From: Rickettsiales bacterium UBA4311
GTDB lineage: Bacteria > Pseudomonadota > Alphaproteobacteria > Rickettsiales > Deianiraeaceae
Direction: 5' to 3'
Assembly: GCA_002394665.1 (NCBI GenBank)
Contig: DGUL01000007.1
Coordinates: 206,462-219,402 of the forward strand
DNA length: 12,941 bases
Within the stretch, counting starts at the first letter, position 1. The number at the start of each line of letters is the position of its first letter. Under the pieces are notes generated by a model that was not told where the DNA came from, ran no database searches, and worked only from the letters and a program-made list of their open reading frames with translations. Shown here piece after piece: positions 1 through 6,686 of the stretch. The position numbers and the translations under genes are program-made.

Positions 1-83
1 AGGGCGGGGGTGGGATGGAGGGGCGGGCAGGGCGGGGAGGGATGAGACAGACGGGACAAAAAACGGACGGGGGTGAGTGGGGA
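1..83. other. G-rich low-complexity contig end, probable artefact
   Basis: The first 83 bases are dominated by runs of three to five G on the + strand, interrupted by single A, C or T. This contrasts sharply with the AT-rich sequence that starts around base 84. No reading frame or RNA gene is visible. Enough G-runs lie close together to meet a formal G-quadruplex pattern, but the abrupt change in composition at a contig end fits low-quality or chimeric read sequence better. The right end of the window is similar when read from the other strand. Confidence 0.6.
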
Positions 84-196
84 AAATCTTTCAGCTTGCA
101 CTAATCTTTGTTATTTAAAACACCTACAAGCATTTCAACAAGATAAACACAATATCGCTTTCTTGAATTTAAATAAAAGTTTTTTCTATTTGTAAT

Positions 197-2674
197 ATGC
201 CGGACAAAATAGAGATTAGAGGTGCGAAAGTCCACAATTTAAAAAATATAGACGTTAATATTCCTTTAAATAAAATCGTTGGAATTGCCGGTGTTTCAGG
301 TAGTGGTAAATCGTCGCTTGCACTTGGTGTTTTATACGCAGAAGGTTCACGTAGATACTTAGATTCTCTATCAACATATACAAGAAGAAGAATGACGATC
401 GCGTCGAAAGCGAGTGTTGATGACATAAGATATGTGCCGGCTACTCTTGCCCTACATCAAAGACCAAGCGTTCCCAATATTAGAAGCACTTTTGGTACTG
501 GCACGGAGTTATTGAATTCTCTTCGTTTGATGTTTTCCAGATTGTCAAACCATTGTTGTCCAAACGGACATTATTTACAACCTTCAAATAATGTTGCCGC
601 AGATAAGGAGTTGGTTTGTCCTGAATGCGGGGTTCATTTTTGGGCTCCAAGTGCGGAAGAATTGGCGTTTAATAGTCAAGGTGCTTGTGAAAAATGCAGT
701 GGCGTCGGGACAATAATGGATGTAAATATTGCTTCGCTGGTGCCAAATGAAAACCTTACCATAGATCAAGGTGCAGTTGCTCCGTGGAGGACTTTAATGT
801 GGTCTTTAATGACGGACGTTTGCCGTGCAATGGGTGTAAGAACTGACATTCCTTTTAAAGATTTAAGTGAAAAAGAAAAAGACATAGTGTATAACGGAAA
901 GCCAGAAAAGAAACATATTTTTTACAAATCCAAGACAACTAATGTCGCCGGCGAAATGGATTTTACTTATTATAGTGCAATCTATACGGTTAAAAATGCT
1001 TTGTCAAAGGTCAAAGATGAGAAAGGAATGAAAAAAGTAGAAAAGTTTTTAATACAAAGTGCCTGCGATGAATGTGGTGGATGTCGTTTATGCAAAAAAG
1101 CAAGAATTCCAAAGTTGTGCGGAATTTCTCTTGACGAAGTATGTAAAATGACGTTGACTGAAGCAATAGAGTGGGTTAGAGGTGTGCCGAAAAGTTTACC
1201 AACGGAGATGCAAGAAATGGCAAAATCGATTTGTAATTCTTTTTTAGAAGTTGCGAAACGTTTAGTGGACTTAGGGCTTGGGTATATTTCTCTTGACAGA
1301 GCGTCAGCAACGTTGTCGACAGGCGAAAGACAAAGAATGCAACTTGCAAGAGCCGTGAGAAATAGAACAACGGGAGTTTTATACGTTCTTGATGAACCTT
1401 CTATTGGATTGCATCCGGCTAATGTCGAGGGGCTAAAAGAAGTAATGCACGACTTGGTTAAAGATGGTAATTCTGTGGTTCTCGTAGACCACGATGCACA
1501 AATTTTAAATGAAGCAGATTGGATTATTGAAATGGGCGAAAAATCAGGAATAAATGGCGGTCGTGTAATGACACAAGGAACGATTACTGAAATTCTCAAC
1601 AATGCACAATCGCAAATTGCTCCGTTTTTATCTGGTTTTGGGAGTAAAAAAGTCAGACCAGTCGTTGCCAGAGACGAGATGTTTAAATTTGGAGAAATTG
1701 CTTTGTCTACGAACGAAATTCATACGGTAAAGCCACTTGAAGTAAAATTTCCAAAAGGCCGTTTAATAGCGATTACTGGTGTTTCAGGTAGTGGGAAAAC
1801 AACTTTAATACTTGAAAGTCTAATGCCTGCTTTGAAAGCAAGAATTGCCGATGAAAAATTGCCACAACATATAAAAAATGTTTCAACTGGTGGAATTAAA
1901 AATGTAAAACTTATTGACGCAACGCCAATTGGAATAAATGTTCGTTCAACGCTTGCCACGTATGCCGATATTCATGATGAATTAAGAAAGATTTTTGCCA
2001 AAACAGATGATGCAAAAAAAAATGGATATGAAGCGGGAGATTTTTCTTATAACACTGGCAAACTGCGTTGTAAAAATTGTGATGGAACCGGTGAAATTAG
2101 CCTTGATGTTCAATTTTTACCGGATGTAAATATCCCTTGTCCTGAATGTCGCGGTTCTCGTTATTCATTAGAAGCACACGGAGTAAAATATAAAACCAAA
2201 AGCGGAGATTTATATTCCATTGCCGACATTATGGCTATGGATGTGAATACTGCATTAGAGGCGTGCAAAGATATAAAAGTTGTTTGCCAACGATTAAAAG
2301 TTTTACAAGACTTAGGACTTGGATATTTAACATTAGGCGAAGATACGCCAAGTTTGTCAGGAGGAGAAGCACAACGATTAAAACTCGCTTTTGAGATGGG
2401 ACGAACACAAAACGAGACACTTTTTATTTTTGACGAGCCAACAATAGGGTTGCATCCACTGGATGTTTATAATTTGATTTCTGTTTTCCAAACATTGATA
2501 GAAAAAAAAGCAACTATAATTGTCATAGAGCACGATTTAGATGTTATAAAAAACGCTGATTACATCATAGACATGGGGCCAAGCGGTGGCAAAGAAGGTG
2601 GTAAAATTATAGCACAAGGGACACCAGACGAAATTAGACAATCAAAAATAAGCATAACAGGAAAATACTTATAG
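197..2674 (+). CDS. UvrA-like tandem ABC ATPase lacking the UvrB-binding domain (UvrA2 class)
   Basis: This 825-residue protein has the two-ABC-module architecture of excinuclease subunit A. Module 1 has Walker A GVSGSGKSS (32-40), a signature reading LSTGE (373-377) instead of LSGGE, and Walker B ending in LDEPSIGLHP. Module 2 has Walker A GVSGSGKTT (528-536), a canonical LSGGE (720-724) and FDEPTIGLHP. Zinc-binding cysteine pairs are at C141/C144 with C164/C167, and at C625/C628 with C648/C651. Canonical UvrA is about 940 residues and carries a UvrB-binding domain between the first Walker A and the first zinc module. Here that stretch is only about 100 residues, roughly half the usual length, which accounts for the size difference. 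This is the layout of UvrA2/DrrC-type proteins, which bind DNA and are linked to damage or DNA-binding-drug tolerance rather than to standard UvrABC incision. The ATG at 197 places the usual N-terminal IEIRGAKVHNLKNI in frame. No Shine-Dalgarno motif precedes it. The family is certain; the cellular role is inferred. Confidence 0.93.
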   Translation: MPDKIEIRGAKVHNLKNIDVNIPLNKIVGIAGVSGSGKSSLALGVLYAEGSRRYLDSLSTYTRRRMTIASKASVDDIRYVPATLALHQRPSVPNIRSTFGTGTELLNSLRLMFSRLSNHCCPNGHYLQPSNNVAADKELVCPECGVHFWAPSAEELAFNSQGACEKCSGVGTIMDVNIASLVPNENLTIDQGAVAPWRTLMWSLMTDVCRAMGVRTDIPFKDLSEKEKDIVYNGKPEKKHIFYKSKTTNVAGEMDFTYYSAIYTVKNALSKVKDEKGMKKVEKFLIQSACDECGGCRLCKKARIPKLCGISLDEVCKMTLTEAIEWVRGVPKSLPTEMQEMAKSICNSFLEVAKRLVDLGLGYISLDRASATLSTGERQRMQLARAVRNRTTGVLYVLDEPSIGLHPANVEGLKEVMHDLVKDGNSVVLVDHDAQILNEADWIIEMGEKSGINGGRVMTQGTITEILNNAQSQIAPFLSGFGSKKVRPVVARDEMFKFGEIALSTNEIHTVKPLEVKFPKGRLIAITGVSGSGKTTLILESLMPALKARIADEKLPQHIKNVSTGGIKNVKLIDATPIGINVRSTLATYADIHDELRKIFAKTDDAKKNGYEAGDFSYNTGKLRCKNCDGTGEISLDVQFLPDVNIPCPECRGSRYSLEAHGVKYKTKSGDLYSIADIMAMDVNTALEACKDIKVVCQRLKVLQDLGLGYLTLGEDTPSLSGGEAQRLKLAFEMGRTQNETLFIFDEPTIGLHPLDVYNLISVFQTLIEKKATIIVIEHDLDVIKNADYIIDMGPSGGKEGGKIIAQGTPDEIRQSKISITGKYL

Positions 2675-2729
2675 TTCACGACTACAAAGTCTAATAAGTC
2701 CAATAATTCCTAACGATTTAATCTAATTA

Positions 2730-3578
2730 CTATTTCAAAAATAGCCAATACTCTACCCAAAAAGCACGATAATCATATCTCATACCCTTGTTCCCAAGCC
2801 AACTGGCTGACATTGAATGAGTATATGCGACACCAGCAAATTGTCCCTTTGCAACCTTTTTCATCAAAAAAACATCAAGTGCGACATATCCATTGTTATT
2901 GATTGGGTTAAAGCAATCAATATCAAAGCGATTGTCTTTTGCAAAAGCATAAAGTTTATTTCCTTTATTGAGATATGTATTTTTTTTGAGCCAAACCATA
3001 AAGAAAATATCCCAAGGAAATTTGTGCGTATAACTCAATTTCATTGTCAATACATCGCGAGTTTGATTATATTGTGCTTTATAACCCAATGTAGCAACAA
3101 ACTGATCGCCATTAGCAAAACGATATCCACCTTCAATACGAAATTCGTTGCTCCACTTATTATATGGTGCAAACTTGCTCAAAGTTCCAGTTCCGTCGCC
3201 AAAAGAAGGCGTCCAAACAGCGGTATATGCTGAAAAAACAAAACCATCACGATTAAAAAACGTATATCTTCCAAATAACTGTAAATAATTTAACTGAAAA
3301 CTCCTATCCCCTATTGAGCCACCTATTTTTCCATTTTTGCTTCTCCAAGTCTCAATCAAATATGCATCACCACCGATGGTAAATTTATCTGTCAAACCAT
3401 ATTCTGTAAATAATCCAAATACCATCTGTCTTACTTTGTCATTTGTGTCATACCTACCACCACCCAACGGATTATTATACCAAGAAAAATTGATATAGGG
3501 ACATAAAAACAACATTCCCTTTGCTTGTGGGAAAGCTTCAAATGCTGATGAAACACCTTTGCAAAAGGCAAAAAACAA
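2730..3578 (-). CDS. Predicted outer-membrane beta-barrel protein, start uncertain
   Basis: The encoded protein (282 residues from the TTG at 3578) is rich in aromatic residues and glycine, in short alternating segments separated by polar turns, as in an outer-membrane beta-barrel. The start of the mature region, AFPQAKG followed by a hydrophobic strand, recalls XagA-like export proteins, but that resemblance is weak and from memory. The last residues are WLFLK, not the usual terminal F or W. The TTG gives only a stub of a signal peptide. The same frame stays open upstream to a stop at 3669-3671, and codons 3579-3626 encode a charged then hydrophobic stretch ending before SSA, which looks like the missing signal peptide. 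No ATG, GTG or TTG occurs in that extension; only ATA (3624-3626) and ATT (3648-3650) could start it. Either a rare start codon is used or the N-terminus has been damaged. It converges on the UvrA-like gene (55-base gap) and diverges from tgt. Confidence 0.65.
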   Translation of the reverse strand: MFFAFCKGVSSAFEAFPQAKGMLFLCPYINFSWYNNPLGGGRYDTNDKVRQMVFGLFTEYGLTDKFTIGGDAYLIETWRSKNGKIGGSIGDRSFQLNYLQLFGRYTFFNRDGFVFSAYTAVWTPSFGDGTGTLSKFAPYNKWSNEFRIEGGYRFANGDQFVATLGYKAQYNQTRDVLTMKLSYTHKFPWDIFFMVWLKKNTYLNKGNKLYAFAKDNRFDIDCFNPINNNGYVALDVFLMKKVAKGQFAGVAYTHSMSASWLGNKGMRYDYRAFWVEYWLFLK

Positions 3579-3610
3579 AAAAGTGGAAAAAAAACAAACA
3601 ACTACACGAT

Positions 3611-3670
3611 AAAAGTTGAAATGTATTGTTTTTCTAAAAACACTTGCAATACATTTAAGAAAAAACTTTT
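3611..3670. repeat. Interrupted palindrome in the divergent spacer upstream of tgt
   Basis: A perfect 9-base inverted repeat, AATGTATTG at 3620-3628 and CAATACATT at 3647-3655, is enclosed by a second perfect pair, AAAAGTT at 3611-3617 and AACTTTT at 3664-3670. The 18-base centre contains a smaller T-run/A-run palindrome. It lies between the oppositely oriented barrel protein gene and tgt, and overlaps the possible upstream extension of the former. It could be an operator, a transcript hairpin serving either gene, or an AT-rich chance structure. The remainder of the 3579-3740 spacer is AT-rich with no convincing promoter hexamers. Confidence 0.55.
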
Positions 3671-3740
3671 ATAAATTACAAGAAATATTTTTTCAAGTTG
3701 CAAAGTAAAAACTAATTTTATTAGTAGTATTAGCATCTAA

Positions 3741-4796
3741 ATGCCAAAATTTGAGTTTGAACTACTTGAAAAACGAGGAAAAAAACGCAGAGGAATAATT
3801 CACACCGCACACGGAGATATTCATACGCCTATTTTTATGCCCGTAGGTACACAAGCGACGGTAAAATGCCTGACTAACGATATGATAAACAGCACAGGAG
3901 CGGAAATAATACTTGGAAATACATATCATTTATTTCTCCGCCTAGGAATGGAGAAAATGGAAAAACTCGGCGGACTTCATAAGTTTATGAATTGGAATAA
4001 GCCAATATTGACTGATAGCGGAGGGTTTCAAATTGCTTCACTCACAAAATTACGCAAAATCACAGAAGAAGGAGCAAAATTTCGTTCTCATATTGATGGT
4101 TCATTGCAATTTTTAAGTCCTGAAATATCAACTGAAATGCAAAGGGTGCTAGACGCGGATATATCAATGGTTTTAGACGAATGTACGCCTTACACAAATC
4201 CAAAACGTGAAAAATATGCGGTATTTCAGTCAATTCGCTGGGCGGAAAGAAGCAGAAAAGCATTTAAACAACGCGAAGGATACGGGCAATTTGCGATAGT
4301 TCAAGGTAATGACAAGCAAGATTTAAGAGAAATTTGTGCCAAAGAACTTGTTGATATGGATTTTGAGGGCTACGCCGTTGGTGGCGTAACGGGTTTTAAC
4401 GATGCTTTATTTTCAATTCTTGATTATACACTTGATATGCTACCAGAAAACAAACCGCGTTATGTTATGGGAATTGGAAAGCCTGTTGATATTATTGGTG
4501 CTATTGAACGAGGAGCAGATATGTTTGATTGCGTATTACCAGCAAGATATGGACGACACGGAGTTGCTTTTGCAAAAGAAAAAGGAGAACAAATTGAGCT
4601 GAAATTGAGACAAGAAAAATACTCTCTTGACGAAAGCCCACTTGATGAAAATTGCCAATGCTATGCTTGCAAAAATCACACTCGTGCATATATTCACCAT
4701 CTTACAAAAGCAGACGAAGTATTGGGTTGCACTTTGCTGACATTGCATAACGAGAGTTATATGATAAAAACTGCAAGAGAGGCGTTTTATCAATAA
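3741..4796 (+). CDS. tgt: tRNA-guanine(34) transglycosylase (queuosine pathway)
   Basis: Tgt exchanges guanine-34 in the anticodon of Tyr, His, Asn and Asp tRNAs for preQ1 (most bacteria) or queuine (eukaryotes and some salvaging bacteria). The 351-residue protein spans a near-complete family length. Visible active-site residues, with Zymomonas numbering in brackets, are D92 (D102) in TDSGGFQ, D146 (D156) and C148 (C158) in DECTPY, Q188 (Q203) and the nucleophile D263 (D280) in FDCVLP. Arginines R269 and R272 match tRNA-contacting R286 and R289. The zinc site is C305, C307, C310 and H336. The base-pocket loop, usually GGLAVGE in bacteria, reads GGVTGFN (214-220), giving glycine for V233 and asparagine for E235. 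About two extra residues lie near 284-294. Those changes may alter substrate choice. No queuosine synthesis genes are in the window. ATG 3741 gives the standard N-terminus FEFELLEKRGKKRRG; no Shine-Dalgarno is visible. Confidence 0.95.
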   Translation: MPKFEFELLEKRGKKRRGIIHTAHGDIHTPIFMPVGTQATVKCLTNDMINSTGAEIILGNTYHLFLRLGMEKMEKLGGLHKFMNWNKPILTDSGGFQIASLTKLRKITEEGAKFRSHIDGSLQFLSPEISTEMQRVLDADISMVLDECTPYTNPKREKYAVFQSIRWAERSRKAFKQREGYGQFAIVQGNDKQDLREICAKELVDMDFEGYAVGGVTGFNDALFSILDYTLDMLPENKPRYVMGIGKPVDIIGAIERGADMFDCVLPARYGRHGVAFAKEKGEQIELKLRQEKYSLDESPLDENCQCYACKNHTRAYIHHLTKADEVLGCTLLTLHNESYMIKTAREAFYQ

Positions 4797-4821
4797 AAAA
4801 TAAAACACCAAAAAAAAACAA

Positions 4822-6441
4822 CTACGCCAATTCCAGAGCCATATTATCTAAATCGTCAAGAGTTAGTTGTGGTTTAGTTTTTAAAGCAACCCTGCTTTTA
4901 TTAAATGCATCGTAAAAACAGCGACTTTCATCCATAGGTGCTTGAGGCATAAAAGTACCGTCGCGACCAAATTGATATTTTTGTTGGGCGCCATTTAAAA
5001 CAAGCCTGACTTCATTGCCATCAGGAAATTTTATCTCTACCTCTTCAAACACACATTTATTGTTTTGGTCTTTTTTTATTTTTGCAAGATAATCCATATC
5101 ACCAGAATACAGTGCTTGTGCCACATTTTCAAGCTCACCTTTAACATCGTCGTAATTTCTTGCCACATCAGGACTTCCAGCAGCACCGGCTTTTTTACCA
5201 ACTTTTAAACGAATAAACTTATCACCAAATAAAAAATCACAATATGTTAAATGGTTATTGGACGGATCTACTTCCTGAATAACGTTTGATAACCCCGACG
5301 GCTCTTGAAGAGAATGTCCTTTTACATCGTTTTTGTTCATAACAAAGAAACTTTTTTTGTCAGTTAAATCATTTTTTTTTGTTACAATTACTTTATTAGC
5401 ATCTATGTCAAAACAATGTTCAGCAACTGCACCGCCAATTGTGATGAACTTCTCATGTAAGTTCGGACCTGCAACAGGAATATTTACGTCTATCTTTGTT
5501 AAATCAATATCTTTTGATATTGTTTTTGTTATAACCTTATCATTACCTTGAAATTTCATTGCAAAATCATTCCCATCTATATCCTTGATAAGAAAGTCGC
5601 CTCGTATATTATCAGCGTCGGTTCCTCCTGAAAAATTAAAGTTTTGCTGCAGAGGGCTATACATTACACGTCTGCCTTTTTTATCGTTAGGTGCATTAAT
5701 TTGATCTATATAATAAGTTTCGTTGCAATAAAAATTCTTATTGTTCTCTCTTTTGTATTCAGAAAAAACTTTAATACCTTTATGTTTTTCTCCTTTCGTA
5801 AACTTGCCAAAACCGCAATCCTGCTCTTTTACTTCTTTTAGACCTACAAATTGTCTAAAACCGGTGCCGTCATTACGACCTTTAAACTCACCAATTGTAA
5901 TGCCAACTAAGTCGTCGGGATTATATTTGGTATTGTTTTTAAAATATGTGTGAATAAAATGCTTGTGTTTCGGTGTATAAGCGACACCTGGAAAACCAAA
6001 TCTAACTCTTGCAAGAGTCGGTACATTGACCCCGTTGTACTGCTCGCCACTTTGTCTATGCCACATTCTTTTCTCACAAATCATTGGAACCCTAATAAAT
6101 CTGCCGAAATCTTTACCCTTAGCGAGATTTTCAAGAAATTCGTCAGGCAACAGAGAAATGTTTCCAGATGTAAATAGTTTTTCCAATCTCTCTTTATCTA
6201 CATAAAGATAGGCATCTTTGCTGAATTCACTTGAATCCCATATTACATCTTTTGTAGCACGTTCGTATTGCAAAACACCTATATATGGTACTTCCATAAT
6301 ATGTTGAGTTGGTGACAAAGTATGACCAGGAAGAAGACCTCTAATCGTTTCCCAAATCATCGTTAAATAACCTTTATCTTGAACGACTTCCTCTTCGTGT
6401 TTTTTTGCTAAAAACATATTTTCTTCATACCCTTGCTTCAT
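4822..6441 (-). CDS. Hypothetical protein of 539 residues, not recognised
   Basis: I cannot assign this protein to a family. It is a full-length, uninterrupted frame of 539 residues starting at ATG 6439-6441. A weak purine-rich stretch (GAGCGAG) lies about seven bases upstream, the nearest thing to a Shine-Dalgarno motif in the window. There is no signal peptide or transmembrane segment, so a cytoplasmic or non-classically secreted protein is likely. It is rich in lysine, aspartate, asparagine and phenylalanine, with repeated short beta-like segments, seven scattered cysteines and no CxxC pair, P-loop or obvious catalytic signature. The C-terminal tail, TLDDLDNMALELA, is acidic and likely helical. 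An in-frame ATG at codon 9 is an alternative start. It converges with tgt across a 25-base A-rich gap and sits 75 bases downstream of tRNA-Ser on the same strand. It could be a lineage-specific or host-interaction protein, but nothing here proves that. Confidence 0.8.
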   Translation of the reverse strand: MKQGYEENMFLAKKHEEEVVQDKGYLTMIWETIRGLLPGHTLSPTQHIMEVPYIGVLQYERATKDVIWDSSEFSKDAYLYVDKERLEKLFTSGNISLLPDEFLENLAKGKDFGRFIRVPMICEKRMWHRQSGEQYNGVNVPTLARVRFGFPGVAYTPKHKHFIHTYFKNNTKYNPDDLVGITIGEFKGRNDGTGFRQFVGLKEVKEQDCGFGKFTKGEKHKGIKVFSEYKRENNKNFYCNETYYIDQINAPNDKKGRRVMYSPLQQNFNFSGGTDADNIRGDFLIKDIDGNDFAMKFQGNDKVITKTISKDIDLTKIDVNIPVAGPNLHEKFITIGGAVAEHCFDIDANKVIVTKKNDLTDKKSFFVMNKNDVKGHSLQEPSGLSNVIQEVDPSNNHLTYCDFLFGDKFIRLKVGKKAGAAGSPDVARNYDDVKGELENVAQALYSGDMDYLAKIKKDQNNKCVFEEVEIKFPDGNEVRLVLNGAQQKYQFGRDGTFMPQAPMDESRCFYDAFNKSRVALKTKPQLTLDDLDNMALELA

Positions 6442-6516
6442 ATTAAACTCGCTCGGATAAATTTACTTCAAATGAAAATTATTGCAAGTAATTAAAAGAA
6501 TACGTATAAAAATCAA

Positions 6517-6606
6517 TGGCGGACAGACAGAGATTCGAACTCTGGATACGCAAAAACGTATGCCGGTTTTCAAGACCGGTGCTTTCAACCGCTCAGCCAT
6601 CTGTCC
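6517..6606 (-). tRNA. tRNA-Ser, anticodon UGA
   Basis: The reverse strand folds as a class II tRNA. The seven-base acceptor stem GGACAGA pairs fully with TCTGTCC, followed by discriminator G and an encoded CCA (6517-6519). The D arm begins TGGCTGAGCGGTTGAAAG, typical of tRNA-Ser. The anticodon stem CCGGT/ACCGG encloses loop CTTGAAA, giving anticodon TGA at 6570-6572. The long variable arm is a stem (ATACG with CGTAT) around a T-rich loop, and the T arm contains GTTCGAATC. The anticodon reads UCA and related UCN codons. Its 5' end lies only 68-70 bases from the divergent bamA start, so the two share a short AT-rich promoter region. Confidence 0.97.
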
Positions 6607-6649
6607 GTTAGAGCAATAAAAATATATCTATTTGATAATTAAAAAAGTT

Positions 6650-6686
6650 AAATTTTATTTGCAATTGTTTATTGGTGATAAAATTT
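6650..6686 (+). repeat. Inverted repeat bracketing the bamA start codon
   Basis: AAATTTTAT at 6650-6658 and its exact complement ATAAAATTT at 6678-6686 flank a 19-base loop holding both candidate bamA starts, TTG 6672 and GTG 6675. In the transcript this would form a weak, purely A-U nine-pair hairpin with the start codon in the loop. Temperature- or factor-sensitive translation control is possible, but the sequence is so AT-rich that chance is a real alternative. Confidence 0.35.

Noticed and set aside
982..1602. A 206-codon open frame antisense to the UvrA-like gene
   Set aside because: It lies wholly inside a well-supported gene on the other strand, and its translation has no recognisable features.
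2730..2744. CTATTT/AAATAG hairpin at the 3' end of the barrel gene
   Set aside because: It has only six A/T-rich pairs with a three-base loop, overlaps the coding end and is not followed by a T-run on either strand, so I do not call a terminator.
2817..3233. A 138-codon + strand open frame opposite the barrel protein gene
   Set aside because: Its translation is cysteine- and isoleucine-rich noise, whereas the opposite strand gives a coherent beta-barrel pattern.
3698..3730. TTGCAA...TAGTAT as a sigma-70 promoter for tgt
   Set aside because: The spacing is 21 bases and both hexamers are poor; such matches are expected by chance in sequence this AT-rich.
4797..4821. A-rich convergent gap as a bidirectional terminator
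   Set aside because: It has an A/T run suitable as a U-tract for the - strand gene, but no hairpin is visible beside it.
6442..6606. tRNA-Ser as an integration site for the unrecognised 539-residue gene
   Set aside because: No integrase gene is present and I found no second copy of the tRNA 3' end in the window.
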